Of a stretch of DNA of 64,000 bases, positions 40,202 to 48,912 are shown piece by piece. The first letter of the stretch is position 1; each line of letters opens with the position of its first letter. A model generated the notes under the pieces. It searched no databases. It was given only the letters and a program-made list of their open reading frames with translations, and was not told where the DNA came from. This DNA is from Microbacterium lacus (GTDB taxonomy: Bacteria; Actinomycetota; Actinomycetes; Actinomycetales; Microbacteriaceae). The stretch is from contig NZ_NMUM01000030.1 of NCBI RefSeq assembly GCF_002812805.1, forward strand, positions 422,385-486,384, read 5' to 3'. A program made the position numbers and the translations under genes.

Positions 40202-41227
40202 TCAGGCGTCGGGCTTGCGGGCGCGGCTCGGCTGCACCCGCGGTGGCTCGCCCGGCATCTTCGGAAACTCGGGCGGGAACGGCAGTTCGCCGAGTCCCGC
40301 ATCCTGGTCCCGCTGCCACCACTCCAGCAGCACGTCGATGCGGCCGCGACGATCGAGCAGACCCGCCCACGGGTCCCCGGTAACGGAGAGCCGCTCGGGA
40401 ATCGAGCGGACGGTGAAGGATGCCGGGTCCACCTCATCCAGTTCGTCCCAGGTCACGGGCGTTGAGACGGTCGCGGTCGCGAGCGCGCGCGGGCTGTATG
40501 CGCCGGCCATCGTGCGATCGCGGTTGGCCTGATTGAAATCGACGAAGATGCGCTCGCCGCGCTCTTCCTTCCACCAGTTGGTCGTGACGAGGTCGGGCAT
40601 CCGGCGCTCCAGCTCGCGCGCGGCCGCGATCACGGCGTGGCGCACGTCGAGGAACTCGTGGGTGGGTTCGATCGGGCAGAAGACGTGGAGCCCGCGGTTG
40701 CCACTCGTCTTGATCCACGGTTCGAGCCCGGCCTCGCGCAACACCTCGCGCAGGCCGTGCGCCGCGACGACCGCATCGGCGAAGTCGGTTCCGGGCTGCG
40801 GGTCGAGGTCGATGCGCAGTTCGACCGGGTTGTCGGTGTCGCCCGCGAGCGACGCCCACGGGTGAAACACGATGGTGTTCATCTGCACGGCCCACAGCAC
40901 GGCGGCCGTCTCGGTGAGGACGAGCTGCGGATGCCTGCGGCCGCTGTTGTACGTCACGGTGACGGATTCGACGTAGTCGGGCGCCCCCTTGGGCGGGTTC
41001 TTCGAGAAGAAGCTCTCGCCCGCGACAGAGTCGGGGTAGCGCTCGAGCGAAACCGGCCGATCGCCGTTCGCCGCGAGGAACGGCACGGACACCGCGATCA
41101 TGTACTCGGCGAGCTCGTGTTTCGTGATGCCGACCTCGGGCCACAGCACGCGATTCGGGCTCGAGAGCCCGACCTCGCGGTCACCCTCCGCTCCGGGAAC
41201 GGTGAGGGTGATGCGCTCGCTGGCCAT
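40202..41227 (-). CDS. LigD-type DNA polymerase (primase-polymerase domain, stand-alone)
   Basis: 341 residues. PrimPol fold: SSPNRVLWPEVGITKHELAEY, VELRIDLDPQPGTDF with the metal-binding Asp pair, KTSGNRGLHVFCPI, and late IFVDFNQANRDRTMAGAYSP. This is the polymerase part of LigD without nuclease or ligase domains, convergent with ligC across 50 bp. Involved in gap filling in NHEJ or excision repair. No Ku gene is visible here. Confidence 0.9.
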   Translation of the reverse strand: MASERITLTVPGAEGDREVGLSSPNRVLWPEVGITKHELAEYMIAVSVPFLAANGDRPVSLERYPDSVAGESFFSKNPPKGAPDYVESVTVTYNSGRRHPQLVLTETAAVLWAVQMNTIVFHPWASLAGDTDNPVELRIDLDPQPGTDFADAVVAAHGLREVLREAGLEPWIKTSGNRGLHVFCPIEPTHEFLDVRHAVIAAARELERRMPDLVTTNWWKEERGERIFVDFNQANRDRTMAGAYSPRALATATVSTPVTWDELDEVDPASFTVRSIPERLSVTGDPWAGLLDRRGRIDVLLEWWQRDQDAGLGELPFPPEFPKMPGEPPRVQPSRARKPDA

Positions 41228-41342
41228 GGTTTGACCCTAGGGCGGTGCCGCAGCATCCGTCACCCCCTTGCGTCGGATCGACGGATGCCGCAGCGTCCCA
41301 CCCCATAGACGCGGGACCGGAAGTGCGGGTCCGAGAGGGCGG

Positions 41343-42539
41343 CTACGCGGTCGGCGTCTCGGGAGAATCGGCGGACTGCGCAGACGGGGCATCGGGCTTC
41401 GGGGGCGCCGGCAACGCGATCACCGGCGCGAGAGCGTCACGATCCAGGATGATCCAGGGCCCCGCCGCGTCCACGATCACGCCCGCGACGGACGGATGGT
41501 CACGCAGCGACGCACCGAGTTGTTCGGGCAGGAACGGCATGGGACGATCGCCCCGGCCGCGCGCGATCACCTCGAGCGGGTGCGAATAGACCTCGATCAG
41601 GCGGCGGCCATCGGACGTCCGCGACTCGGCGATGCCGAAGCGCGGCGCCTCGCCCTCGGCCGTGGGGCCCGTCTCGTTCACGGCGACGAACAACGGCGCC
41701 TCGGTGAGCGCAGTCGCAACCGTCGCCGCGGTCTCGGGGGTACGGGGCGCCGCGAGCGCGGTCTTGATCCGCAACTCGGGGTCGGCCTGATTGACCGCGG
41801 CCTCGATGACGGCGCGGGGCAGCACGGCGCGCGCGGGGCCCGACGATCCGTCGACGATCAGACCCGCGTACGTGCCGGCGACAACGTGCTTGAGGATCGT
41901 GAGCGCCGGCTGACCGACCGCCGAGGTCCCCGAATCGCCGTCGGCCGACAGCGCAGCCTGCAACGCCGTCCCCGTGCTGTAGACGAGCACGTAGGCGTCG
42001 TCGCCACGGCGGGCGACAGCCAGCGGAAGCTCGCGACCCTCCGCGAGCATCGCCCGGGCATCACCCTTGATCCGCAGGAACAAGTGGTTCTGGAGCAGCT
42101 GACGCATCACGTCGAGCAATTGCTCGGGCTTGGCGGGCGAATCGAGCTTGCCGAGCGCCTGGGCGAGCAGCACGTTGTCGCGCAGACCCGGCACCGTCTC
42201 GGTCTGCGGCGGGGCCTCAGCGTGCCCGGCTGGACTACCCGCTCGCAGGTTCGGGACGGAGCCCGCGGCGGGAGCGGCGGGAGACCCTGCCGCAGCAGGG
42301 AGTGCGGAAGCATCCGGCAGTGTCGTCGGCCGGCCGACTTCTCCCCCGCCACCGCGATAGGTCGACACCGAGATACCGACCTGAGGCACGGACTCGGACG
42401 CCACGTCCTCGGCGGGCGCTGCGTCCTCGGCGGATGACGCAGCCGGGGACTCTTCGCCGGGTTCGACGGCCGCCGACGAGGCGTTGGTGGTGTCGGCCGC
42501 GGCATCGCCGCGCTTCGGACGTCTCGAGAACACAGCCAT
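41343..42539 (-). CDS. SseB family protein
   Basis: 398 residues. A low-complexity Ala/Ser/Pro/Glu N-terminal third (to about 115) is followed by two SseB-like beta/alpha units: LLDVMRQLLQNHLFLRIKGD, ELPLAVARRGDDAYVLVYST and, later, ALTEAPLFVAVNETG and RRLIEVYSHPLEVIA. No catalytic motif. SseB-fold proteins have varied, mostly unknown roles; cytoplasmic by lack of a signal. Confidence 0.75.
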   Translation of the reverse strand: MAVFSRRPKRGDAAADTTNASSAAVEPGEESPAASSAEDAAPAEDVASESVPQVGISVSTYRGGGGEVGRPTTLPDASALPAAAGSPAAPAAGSVPNLRAGSPAGHAEAPPQTETVPGLRDNVLLAQALGKLDSPAKPEQLLDVMRQLLQNHLFLRIKGDARAMLAEGRELPLAVARRGDDAYVLVYSTGTALQAALSADGDSGTSAVGQPALTILKHVVAGTYAGLIVDGSSGPARAVLPRAVIEAAVNQADPELRIKTALAAPRTPETAATVATALTEAPLFVAVNETGPTAEGEAPRFGIAESRTSDGRRLIEVYSHPLEVIARGRGDRPMPFLPEQLGASLRDHPSVAGVIVDAAGPWIILDRDALAPVIALPAPPKPDAPSAQSADSPETPTA

Positions 42540-42595
42540 CGGACCAGACTAACCCGGGCGCCGGCCGCCGTCCGGGGCCCTTTCCACGGCCGGGC

Positions 42596-42681
42596 GGACA
42601 ACATTCCGGATGGATCGCCCCGGCGGACCCGGGATCTCATCGCCACGGGGCTCGGGGCTACATTCGTCCGGAATGTTGTCC
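42596..42681. repeat. Inverted repeat of the ACATTCCGG family, copy 2
   Basis: GGACAACATTCCGGA (42596-42610) and TCCGGAATGTTGTCC (42667-42681), 15-bp perfect arms, 56-nt loop, in the 162-bp gap before SseB and after uvrD. Same arm core and loop size as 31643-31722. Confidence 0.7.
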
Positions 42682-42701
42682 CGGTCATCCAGCCGACGCG
42701 A

Positions 42702-45152
42702 CTAGATCTTCTCGATCGGCGCGATCTTGATCAAGATCTTCTTCGCGCCGACCGTATCGAAGCGGATGTGCGCCACGCGCCGCGCCCCCTCGCCCGTGAC
42801 GGCGTCTACGCGGCCTTCGCCGAAATCGTCGTGCCGGATGCGGTCGCCACCGGCGAGTTCGAGGTCGCCGTTGTCGCGCACCCGTGCGGGCACGCGGTTC
42901 GGGAACCGGTCGAGCGCGGTCGACGTGGGCACCAGATCCGAGCCGTACCGGTTGCCGCCTGTCGCCCCACCCGAGCGACCACCACCCGTGAAGCCACCGC
43001 CGCCATACCCGCCACCGAGCGCCCGACCTGATCCGCGACCGCGTGAATTCACGTCACCGGGCGACTGCCGCCAGTCGATCAGGTCGGCCGGGATCTCTTG
43101 CAGGAACCGGCTCGGCATCGCGACCGTGACCTCGCCGAACTGCGCGCGTGTCATCGCGAGCGACAGATACAGGCGCTTCCGCGCACGCGTGACGCCGACG
43201 TAGAAGAGGCGTCGCTCCTCGGCCGGGCCGCCGGGCTCGTTCGCGGACATCCGGTGCGGGAGCAAGTCTTCCTCGACGCCCGTGACGAACACGGCGTCGT
43301 ACTCCAGCCCCTTGGCCGTGTGCATGGTCATGAGCGAGACGGAACCCGAGGCATCCTCGAGGTCATCCGCATCAGACACCAGCGCGACCTCGGCGAGGAA
43401 GTCGATGATCGTGCCGTCCGGGTTGTTGCGCGCGAACTCTTTGGCGACCGAGACGAACTCGTCGAGGTTCTCCAGCCGGGCCTCGTCCTGCGGGTCACGG
43501 CTGGCGCGCAGCGCGTCCATGAAGCCCGACTTGTTCAGCAGCAGCGCCAGGCCGTCCGCGACAGCCGAGGCCGGCGCGAGTTCGCCGCTGGCGGGCAGCA
43601 TGAGAGCGGATGCCTCATCCAGCACCGCGTCGAGCTGCACGATAGCGGCCTGGATCTTCGGCCCGACGCCGAGCGCGGAGGCATTGGCGAGGGCGTCGCG
43701 GAACGAAATGCCCTCGCTGCTCGCGTATCGCGCGATCGCCGACTCGGTGACGTCGCCGATGCCGCGCCGCGGCTTGTTCAGGATGCGCCGCACGGCCATG
43801 TCGTCGGCCGGGTTGGCCACGGCGACCAGGTACGCCAGGGCGTCCTTGATCTCGGCACGCTCGTAGAACTTCGTGCCGCCCATGATCTTGTAGGGCAGCG
43901 CCGAGCGGATGAAGATCTCTTCCAGAGCACGGCTCTGCGAGTTGGTGCGGTAGAACACTGCAACATCGCCATAGGCGACACCCCCGCGGTGCAGGACCTC
44001 GATCTCGTCGGCAACGAACTGGGCCTCGTCGTGTTGGGAGTAGCCGGTGAAACCGACGATCTTCTCGCCCGCCCCGACATCCGTCCACAGCTTCTTGTCT
44101 TTGCGGTCGAAGTTGTGCGAAATGACGGCGTTCGCGGCGTTCAGGATCGTCTGCGTCGAGCGGTAGTTCTGCTCGAGCAGCACGACCTTGGCGCCCGGGT
44201 AGTCGCGCTCGAACTCGCTGATGTTGCGGATGTCGGCGCCGCGGAACGCGTAGATCGACTGATCGGAGTCGCCGACGACAGTGAGGGACGCGGGCTCGAG
44301 GGAATCGGAAGCCCGGGGCGCGGGCGCCTCGAAGATCATCATGCCGCCGGAGCCCTCGAACGGCTCCGGCTCGTCGGATGACAGGGGGCGGGTGAGCTCG
44401 TGGATCAGGGCGTACTGGGCGTGGTTGGTGTCCTGATACTCGTCGACGAGGATGTGCCGGAAGCGGCGGCGGTAGGTGTCGGCGATCTTCGGGAACGCGC
44501 GGAACAGATAGACCGTCTGGGCGATCAGGTCGTCGAAGTCGAACGCGTTCGAACGCTGCAGCGAGCGCTGGTAGTCGGCGAAGATCTCGACGAAGATGCG
44601 CTCGGCCGGGTCGCTCATATTCGCCGTGCGAGCGTAGGACTCGGCATCCGCGAGCTCGTTCTTGAGCTTCGAGATGCGGCTCTTCACTCCCGCGGGGGTA
44701 AGCCCGAAGCTGTCGCCCTCGTGCTCTTTGATCAGGCGCTTGACGAGGGCCCTCGAGTCGCCGGAGTCGTAGATCGTGAACGACGACTTGAAGCCGAACG
44801 CCTCGGCCTCGCGCCGCAGGATCCGCACACACGCCGAATGGAAGGTCGAGATCCACATGCCGCGGGTCGCTTCGCCGACGAGGGCGTGGACACGCTCGCG
44901 CATCTCGGCCGCGGCCTTATTCGTGAACGTGATGGCGAGGATCTGGCTCGGCCAGGCCTCTTTTGTGCGCAGCAGGCCCGCGATGCGGTGCGCGAGCACG
45001 CGAGTCTTGCCCGAGCCCGCACCCGCCACGATCAGCAGCGCGGGGCCGCGGTACAGCACGGCCTCCAGCTGGGGCGGGTTGAGTCCGTCGAGCAGGTCGC
45101 CCAGGAGGGGGTCGGGGGACCCGATTGCGAGGGGCGAGGAGGCTTCGGTCAT
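42702..45152 (-). CDS. pcrA: UvrD/PcrA superfamily 1 DNA helicase
   Basis: 816 residues. Motif I VAGAGSGKTRVLAHR (about 45-59), motif II VDEYQDTN, motif III VVGDSDQSIYAFRGAD, motif IV EQNYRST, motif V MTMHTAKGLEYDAVF, motif VI YVGVTRARKRLYL. After a Gly-rich linker (GGGYGGGGFTGGG) the C-terminus has the Tudor-like segment HDDFGEGRVDAV that binds RNA polymerase. 3'-5' helicase for nucleotide excision repair and conflict resolution. Confidence 0.94.
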   Translation of the reverse strand: MTEASSPLAIGSPDPLLGDLLDGLNPPQLEAVLYRGPALLIVAGAGSGKTRVLAHRIAGLLRTKEAWPSQILAITFTNKAAAEMRERVHALVGEATRGMWISTFHSACVRILRREAEAFGFKSSFTIYDSGDSRALVKRLIKEHEGDSFGLTPAGVKSRISKLKNELADAESYARTANMSDPAERIFVEIFADYQRSLQRSNAFDFDDLIAQTVYLFRAFPKIADTYRRRFRHILVDEYQDTNHAQYALIHELTRPLSSDEPEPFEGSGGMMIFEAPAPRASDSLEPASLTVVGDSDQSIYAFRGADIRNISEFERDYPGAKVVLLEQNYRSTQTILNAANAVISHNFDRKDKKLWTDVGAGEKIVGFTGYSQHDEAQFVADEIEVLHRGGVAYGDVAVFYRTNSQSRALEEIFIRSALPYKIMGGTKFYERAEIKDALAYLVAVANPADDMAVRRILNKPRRGIGDVTESAIARYASSEGISFRDALANASALGVGPKIQAAIVQLDAVLDEASALMLPASGELAPASAVADGLALLLNKSGFMDALRASRDPQDEARLENLDEFVSVAKEFARNNPDGTIIDFLAEVALVSDADDLEDASGSVSLMTMHTAKGLEYDAVFVTGVEEDLLPHRMSANEPGGPAEERRLFYVGVTRARKRLYLSLAMTRAQFGEVTVAMPSRFLQEIPADLIDWRQSPGDVNSRGRGSGRALGGGYGGGGFTGGGRSGGATGGNRYGSDLVPTSTALDRFPNRVPARVRDNGDLELAGGDRIRHDDFGEGRVDAVTGEGARRVAHIRFDTVGAKKILIKIAPIEKI

Positions 45153-45417
45153 GTCCGCTCAAGTCTAGGCTGGCGCGCCGACACCGCCGCCGGCCCGGGC
45201 CTCAGCCGCCTTCCGCGGACATCCGGAAGGAATGTCGAGCGCCCGAGGCCGCGAAACCGCCTCACCAGCCCCATCTGGCCCCACGGTTCCTTCCATATGT
45301 TCGCGAGACCCGGGCCCGGGCTGGCCGGGCGGTCGCTTCGACAAGCTCAGCGACCAGTGCGCACCACGCGGTCCCTGAACCGGCAGCGCCCCGAACCGCG
45401 CCGAGCCACGTGTGGCG
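45153..45417. repeat. Gene-free gap carrying a GGTCGCT...AGCGACC palindromic repeat
   Basis: 265 bp upstream of uvrD. It contains GGTCGCT (45331-45337), TCGACAAGCTC, AGCGACC (45349-45355). The core TTCGACAAGCTCA recurs widely in Microbacteriaceae genomes, from memory. No gene is seen. Confidence 0.5.
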
Positions 45418-45711
45418 TTAGTCGCGGATCACGAAGTTCTCGAGGATCGGCGGCGCCGCGAGCACTTCGCCGAGCCGCGGAATCGCCCCCTCGGGCGTCG
45501 CGCGAAAGGCGCGATACGCGTCCTCGGACGCGCGATCCGTCCAGATCTCGTACAGCGTCCACGTGTCGGGATCGGAGTCATCGAGAAGGATATCGAGCCG
45601 CTCCAACCCCGCGAACGCCCGGGTCGCCCGCAGCATGTCGTCGACGAGGGCCGGGATCTCGTCCCGCACCTCCGGCCGGAAGGTGAAGCGGACGATGCTC
45701 GCGACGGCCAC
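45418..45711 (-). CDS. Antibiotic biosynthesis monooxygenase (ABM) domain protein
   Basis: 97 residues from GTG 45711, 1 bp after the stop of the preceding gene; a longer in-frame reading would overlap that gene. Single ferredoxin-like ABM domain: VRFTFRPEVRDEIPALVDDM and DTWTLYEIWTDRASEDAYRA. Such small dimers are cofactor-free oxygenases or unknown. Co-transcribed with the 74-residue protein. Confidence 0.8.
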   Translation of the reverse strand: MAVASIVRFTFRPEVRDEIPALVDDMLRATRAFAGLERLDILLDDSDPDTWTLYEIWTDRASEDAYRAFRATPEGAIPRLGEVLAAPPILENFVIRD

Positions 45712-45712
45712 G

Positions 45713-45937
45713 TCAGTGGGTCTGGTCGTCGGGGTATTCGAGGCTGATCTTGTCGGCCGGGACATCGAGCGCCTTGGCGAGCATCCCGGTCAGGACGACC
45801 TTCGGCACGAGGCAATCGCTGCAGATGCCCTCGCCGGCCGTGATGACGGCGTTCGTCCTGTCCTGATCGGTCTCGACGGACAGCGTGTAGCCGTCTACCG
45901 AGAGCATCTTCTGCAGGTCATCGAGTGTGGTGGTCAT
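45713..45937 (-). CDS. Small CxxC protein of unknown function
   Basis: 74 residues. MTTTLDDLQKMLSVDGYTLS, then EGICSDCLVPK, in which the two Cys form a CxxC, and an acidic end. Size and CxxC could suit metal or redox binding. No known family is recognised. Operon with the ABM gene. Its leader holds two small hairpins (see finding). Confidence 0.65.
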   Translation of the reverse strand: MTTTLDDLQKMLSVDGYTLSVETDQDRTNAVITAGEGICSDCLVPKVVLTGMLAKALDVPADKISLEYPDDQTH

Positions 45938-46093
45938 GTTCGTTCCTGACTCCGAGAAAAGTGAACGAGGATTCGGCCTTGCGGCCTGATACCTCTTCTA
46001 TGAGGTCGTCCTCTATTAGGCTCCCCGGCGGCCGCGCGCCGCCAAGAGCTTTCCGGCTGGTGGAAGACTGCGTCCGCGCCGCATGAGCGAGGC

Positions 46094-46894
46094 TCACGCC
46101 GCACTCGGCGGTCGTCCCATCGCCGAGGGCGCTCCCAAGCCGCGCGAGATCGCGCGGGCCGTTGCTGAAAGCGCGGGGAGCACGGCGTGCGGGGTGGGTG
46201 TGGCCGAGGGGACGGTGACCGCGACGGCCCCCACGATGCGGTCGCGCGGGCCACGGATCGGAACCCCGACGGAGGTGCAGTCCGAGGTGATGGAGTCTTC
46301 GACGATGCCGACGCCCGAGCGACGCACGTCGGCCAGAACGCGCCGTAGTTCATCCGGGTCGGTGATCGTGCGGTCGGTGAAGCGATGCAGCCGGCTCGTG
46401 AGCACCTCTTCGCGGAACTCGTGCGGCGCGAACGCCAGCAGCACCAGGCCCGTGCCGGTAGCGTGTAGCGGCCAGCGCCCGCCCAGTCGCGATAGCACTG
46501 TCGCTCCCGCCCGCGCACGGAGCGACTCGACGTAGACGACGTCGTGCCCGTCCCGCACCGCGAGGTGCACGTTGGCGTTCGTGGCCGCCTGCAGGTCACC
46601 GAGGAACGGCAGCGCGACGTCCCGCAGCCGCATCCCCTGCGGCTCGAGGGATCCGAGTTCGAGGATGCGCATGCCGATCGCGTAGCGACCGTCGGCCGAG
46701 CGCTCGAGCGCACCCCAATCGCGCAGCTCGCCCACCAGGCGGTGCGTCGTGCTGAGGCTGAGGGTCGATCTGCGGCTGAGCTCGCTCAGCGTGAGAAGCA
46801 GGTGATCTTGGTCGAAACACTCGAGGATGGCGAGCGCACGCTGCGCCGCCGTCATGCGCTCGGAGCGTGCGGACCTGAGTTGGCTGATGGTCAT
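46094..46894 (-). CDS. IclR family transcriptional regulator
   Basis: 266 residues. N-terminal winged helix: RALAILECFDQDHLLLTLSE and RRSTLSLSTTHRLVGELRDW. C-terminal GAF-like effector domain with LHATGTGLVLLAFAP and VGVPIRGPRDRIVGAVAVTV. Likely controls the SDR-amidohydrolase and Dpp transporter genes beside it. It has its own 184-bp upstream region. Confidence 0.9.
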   Translation of the reverse strand: MTISQLRSARSERMTAAQRALAILECFDQDHLLLTLSELSRRSTLSLSTTHRLVGELRDWGALERSADGRYAIGMRILELGSLEPQGMRLRDVALPFLGDLQAATNANVHLAVRDGHDVVYVESLRARAGATVLSRLGGRWPLHATGTGLVLLAFAPHEFREEVLTSRLHRFTDRTITDPDELRRVLADVRRSGVGIVEDSITSDCTSVGVPIRGPRDRIVGAVAVTVPSATPTPHAVLPALSATARAISRGLGAPSAMGRPPSAA

Positions 46895-47078
46895 CGTCGA
46901 CCCTCTCCCGGAAGCTATATGCGCGCCAAGCTACCTCGAACTCCCGCGGTGCGAAAGGTTTTGCACACCGTTTTCCGCGATCCGATGCCGGTTTTCTCGG
47001 CCGTCTTCCACCGGGTGAAAGTTGCCTTCCGTCGCGTGTTCGAACGCCTTCAGCGAACCGCGCACGCGCGGGTGTGCG

Positions 47079-47981
47079 CTACGGCAGTCGCGGCGCGGGG
47101 GGACGATTCTCGGCAGAGTACACCGGCGACGCGATGAGGAACGGGATGGCGGCGGCCCGGACCTCGTCCACGGGCTCATCGGGGAAGGCCTCTTCGATCG
47201 CACGGTGGCGATCGATCACCCCGGCCGCGAATTCGGGATGCGTGAGGATGAACATGTCGCCCCGCCGGACGCCCAGCAGCACCCGCTCCCCCGCCTCCTC
47301 CGCGGTCATGTACGGCTGGGTCTTCGAGAACTCGGCGAATCCGGGGTCGCGCGGGGCGTATCCCGACTCGCCGTAGCGCTCCGGACGCAGGGCGGTGCCC
47401 GACGAGATGTTGCTGTGCACCGGACCCGGGCAGTAGGCCGAGACGCCGATACCCTCGGGCAACAACTCGATGTGCAGCGCCTCGGACAGCGCGATCACGG
47501 CCGCCTTCGTCATCGAATACAGCCCCGCGACGATCGGCAGAAGGCCTGCCATCGACGCCGTGTTCACGATGTGTCCGCCCTCGCCGTGCGCACGGATCTT
47601 CGGCAGGAATGCCTGGATGCCGTTGCCGACACCGCGGATGTTGACGTCGATGATCCAGGCCCAGTCATCCGGGGTGGCATCCGCGACGGGACCCGTGAGT
47701 CCGATGCCGGCGTTGTTGACGAGGACGTCGACGCGCCCGAACTCCGCCTCGATCTCGTCCGCGGCGGCACGCATCGCCGCGAGATCGGTGACGTCGACGC
47801 TCAGCGCGCGCACCTCCAGGCCCGCGTCACGGAAGACGGCGGATGTCTCGTCCAGGTGTTCGGCACGGCGCCCGGTGACGACCACGCGCATCCCGGCGCG
47901 CGCGAACGCCAGCGCGATGCCGCGCCCGATGCCGCTCGACCCGCCCGTGACCACCGCAACCTTGCCGGCGACGTCGTCCAT
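47079..47981 (-). CDS. Short-chain dehydrogenase/reductase
   Basis: 300 residues from ATG 47981, overlapping the amidohydrolase stop by one base (TGATG). Classical SDR: cofactor loop VVTGGSSGIGRG, NNAG, catalytic Ser in NTASMAG and Y-x-x-x-K in YSMTKAA. The Arg after the glycine loop (TGRR) favours NADP. Substrate unknown; the linkage to an amidohydrolase suggests catabolism of an imported carbonyl compound. Confidence 0.9.
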   Translation of the reverse strand: MDDVAGKVAVVTGGSSGIGRGIALAFARAGMRVVVTGRRAEHLDETSAVFRDAGLEVRALSVDVTDLAAMRAAADEIEAEFGRVDVLVNNAGIGLTGPVADATPDDWAWIIDVNIRGVGNGIQAFLPKIRAHGEGGHIVNTASMAGLLPIVAGLYSMTKAAVIALSEALHIELLPEGIGVSAYCPGPVHSNISSGTALRPERYGESGYAPRDPGFAEFSKTQPYMTAEEAGERVLLGVRRGDMFILTHPEFAAGVIDRHRAIEEAFPDEPVDEVRAAAIPFLIASPVYSAENRPPAPRLP

Positions 47982-48670
47982 CACGAGAGCCCGAACAGTC
48001 GGGCGGCGTTGTCTTTGAGGATCATGGGGCGTACCTCGTCCTTGATGTTGAGTGCTTCGAAATCGCGCATCCAGCGCTCGGGCGTGATGACCGGAAAGTC
48101 GGAGCCGAACAGCATCTTGTGCTTGAGCAGCGTGTTCGCGTACTGCACGAGCTGGGGCGGGAAGTATTTCGGCGACCAACCCGACAGGTCGATGTACACC
48201 CGCGGTTTGTGCGTCGCGACCGAGAGCGCCTCGTCCTGCCAGGGAAACGACGGGTGCGCCAGGATGATGTCCATCCCGGGAAAGTCGACGGCGACGTCGT
48301 CGACGTGCATCGGGTTCGCGTATTTCAGACGGATGCCCCCGCCACCGGTCTGCCCCGCGCCCACGCCCGTCTGGCCCGTGTGAAAGAGCGCGACCAGGCC
48401 GTGTTCTTCGATCACCTCGTACAGCGGGTAGGCGATCGGGTCATCGGGGTAGAACCCTTGGGCGCTCGGATGGAACTTGAATCCGCGCACACCGTGCTCG
48501 GTGACCAGTCGCCTCGCGTGTTCCACGCCGGCCTGGCCGCGGCGGGGGTCGACGCTCGCGAACGGGATGAGCACATCCGAGTTCTCGGCGGCGAGCCGCG
48601 CGATCTCTTCGTTGGCGGGTTCGGGCTCCTCGCCCGTGCGGGTGTAGGAGTCGACGGTGAAGACGACGGC
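47981..48670 (-). pseudogene. Amidohydrolase, N-terminal part lost at a junction
   Basis: Amidohydrolase-2 fold: VVFTVDSYTRTGEEPEPANE, VLIPFASVDP, GVRGFKFHPSAQGFYPDD, LFHTGQTG, DIILAHPSFPW, MLFGSDFPV, ending at 47981. The reading continues in frame to about 48670 (AAVVFTVDS) and then meets permease DNA on the other strand. The usual N-terminal strand with the first metal-binding H-x-H and about 50 more residues are absent. GTG 48574 could start a shorter product, but it would lack the metal site. Confidence 0.8.
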
Positions 48671-48912
48671 AGCTGCTGAACTTCGCGCTGCTCGGAATGG
48701 GCATCGTGATCGTCACCGAGGGTGCGCTGAGCTTTCTCGGGATGGGTATCCCCGCCCCCGCGCCGAGCTGGGGAAACATGATCTTCGAGGGGCAGCAGTC
48801 GCTGTCGGCGACACCGCTCCTCGTGCTGTGGCCGAGCCTTGCGCTGCTGGTCACGGTGCTTTCCTTCAACATGCTCGGAGAGAACCTCAGAGACGAGATG
48901 AGCGGCCGATGA
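48670..48912 (+). pseudogene. DppC-type ABC permease, C-terminal remnant
   Basis: In-frame permease sequence begins QLLNFALLGMGIVIVTEGAL and runs through SFLGMGIPAPAPSWGNMIFE, two membrane helices and NMLGENLRDEMSGR to the stop at 48912. A stop codon lies in frame at 48658-48660. The first 200 or so residues expected for DppC are missing. ATG 48697 could give a 71-residue peptide, without function as a permease. Its stop overlaps the ATG of dppD (ATGA). Confidence 0.85.
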
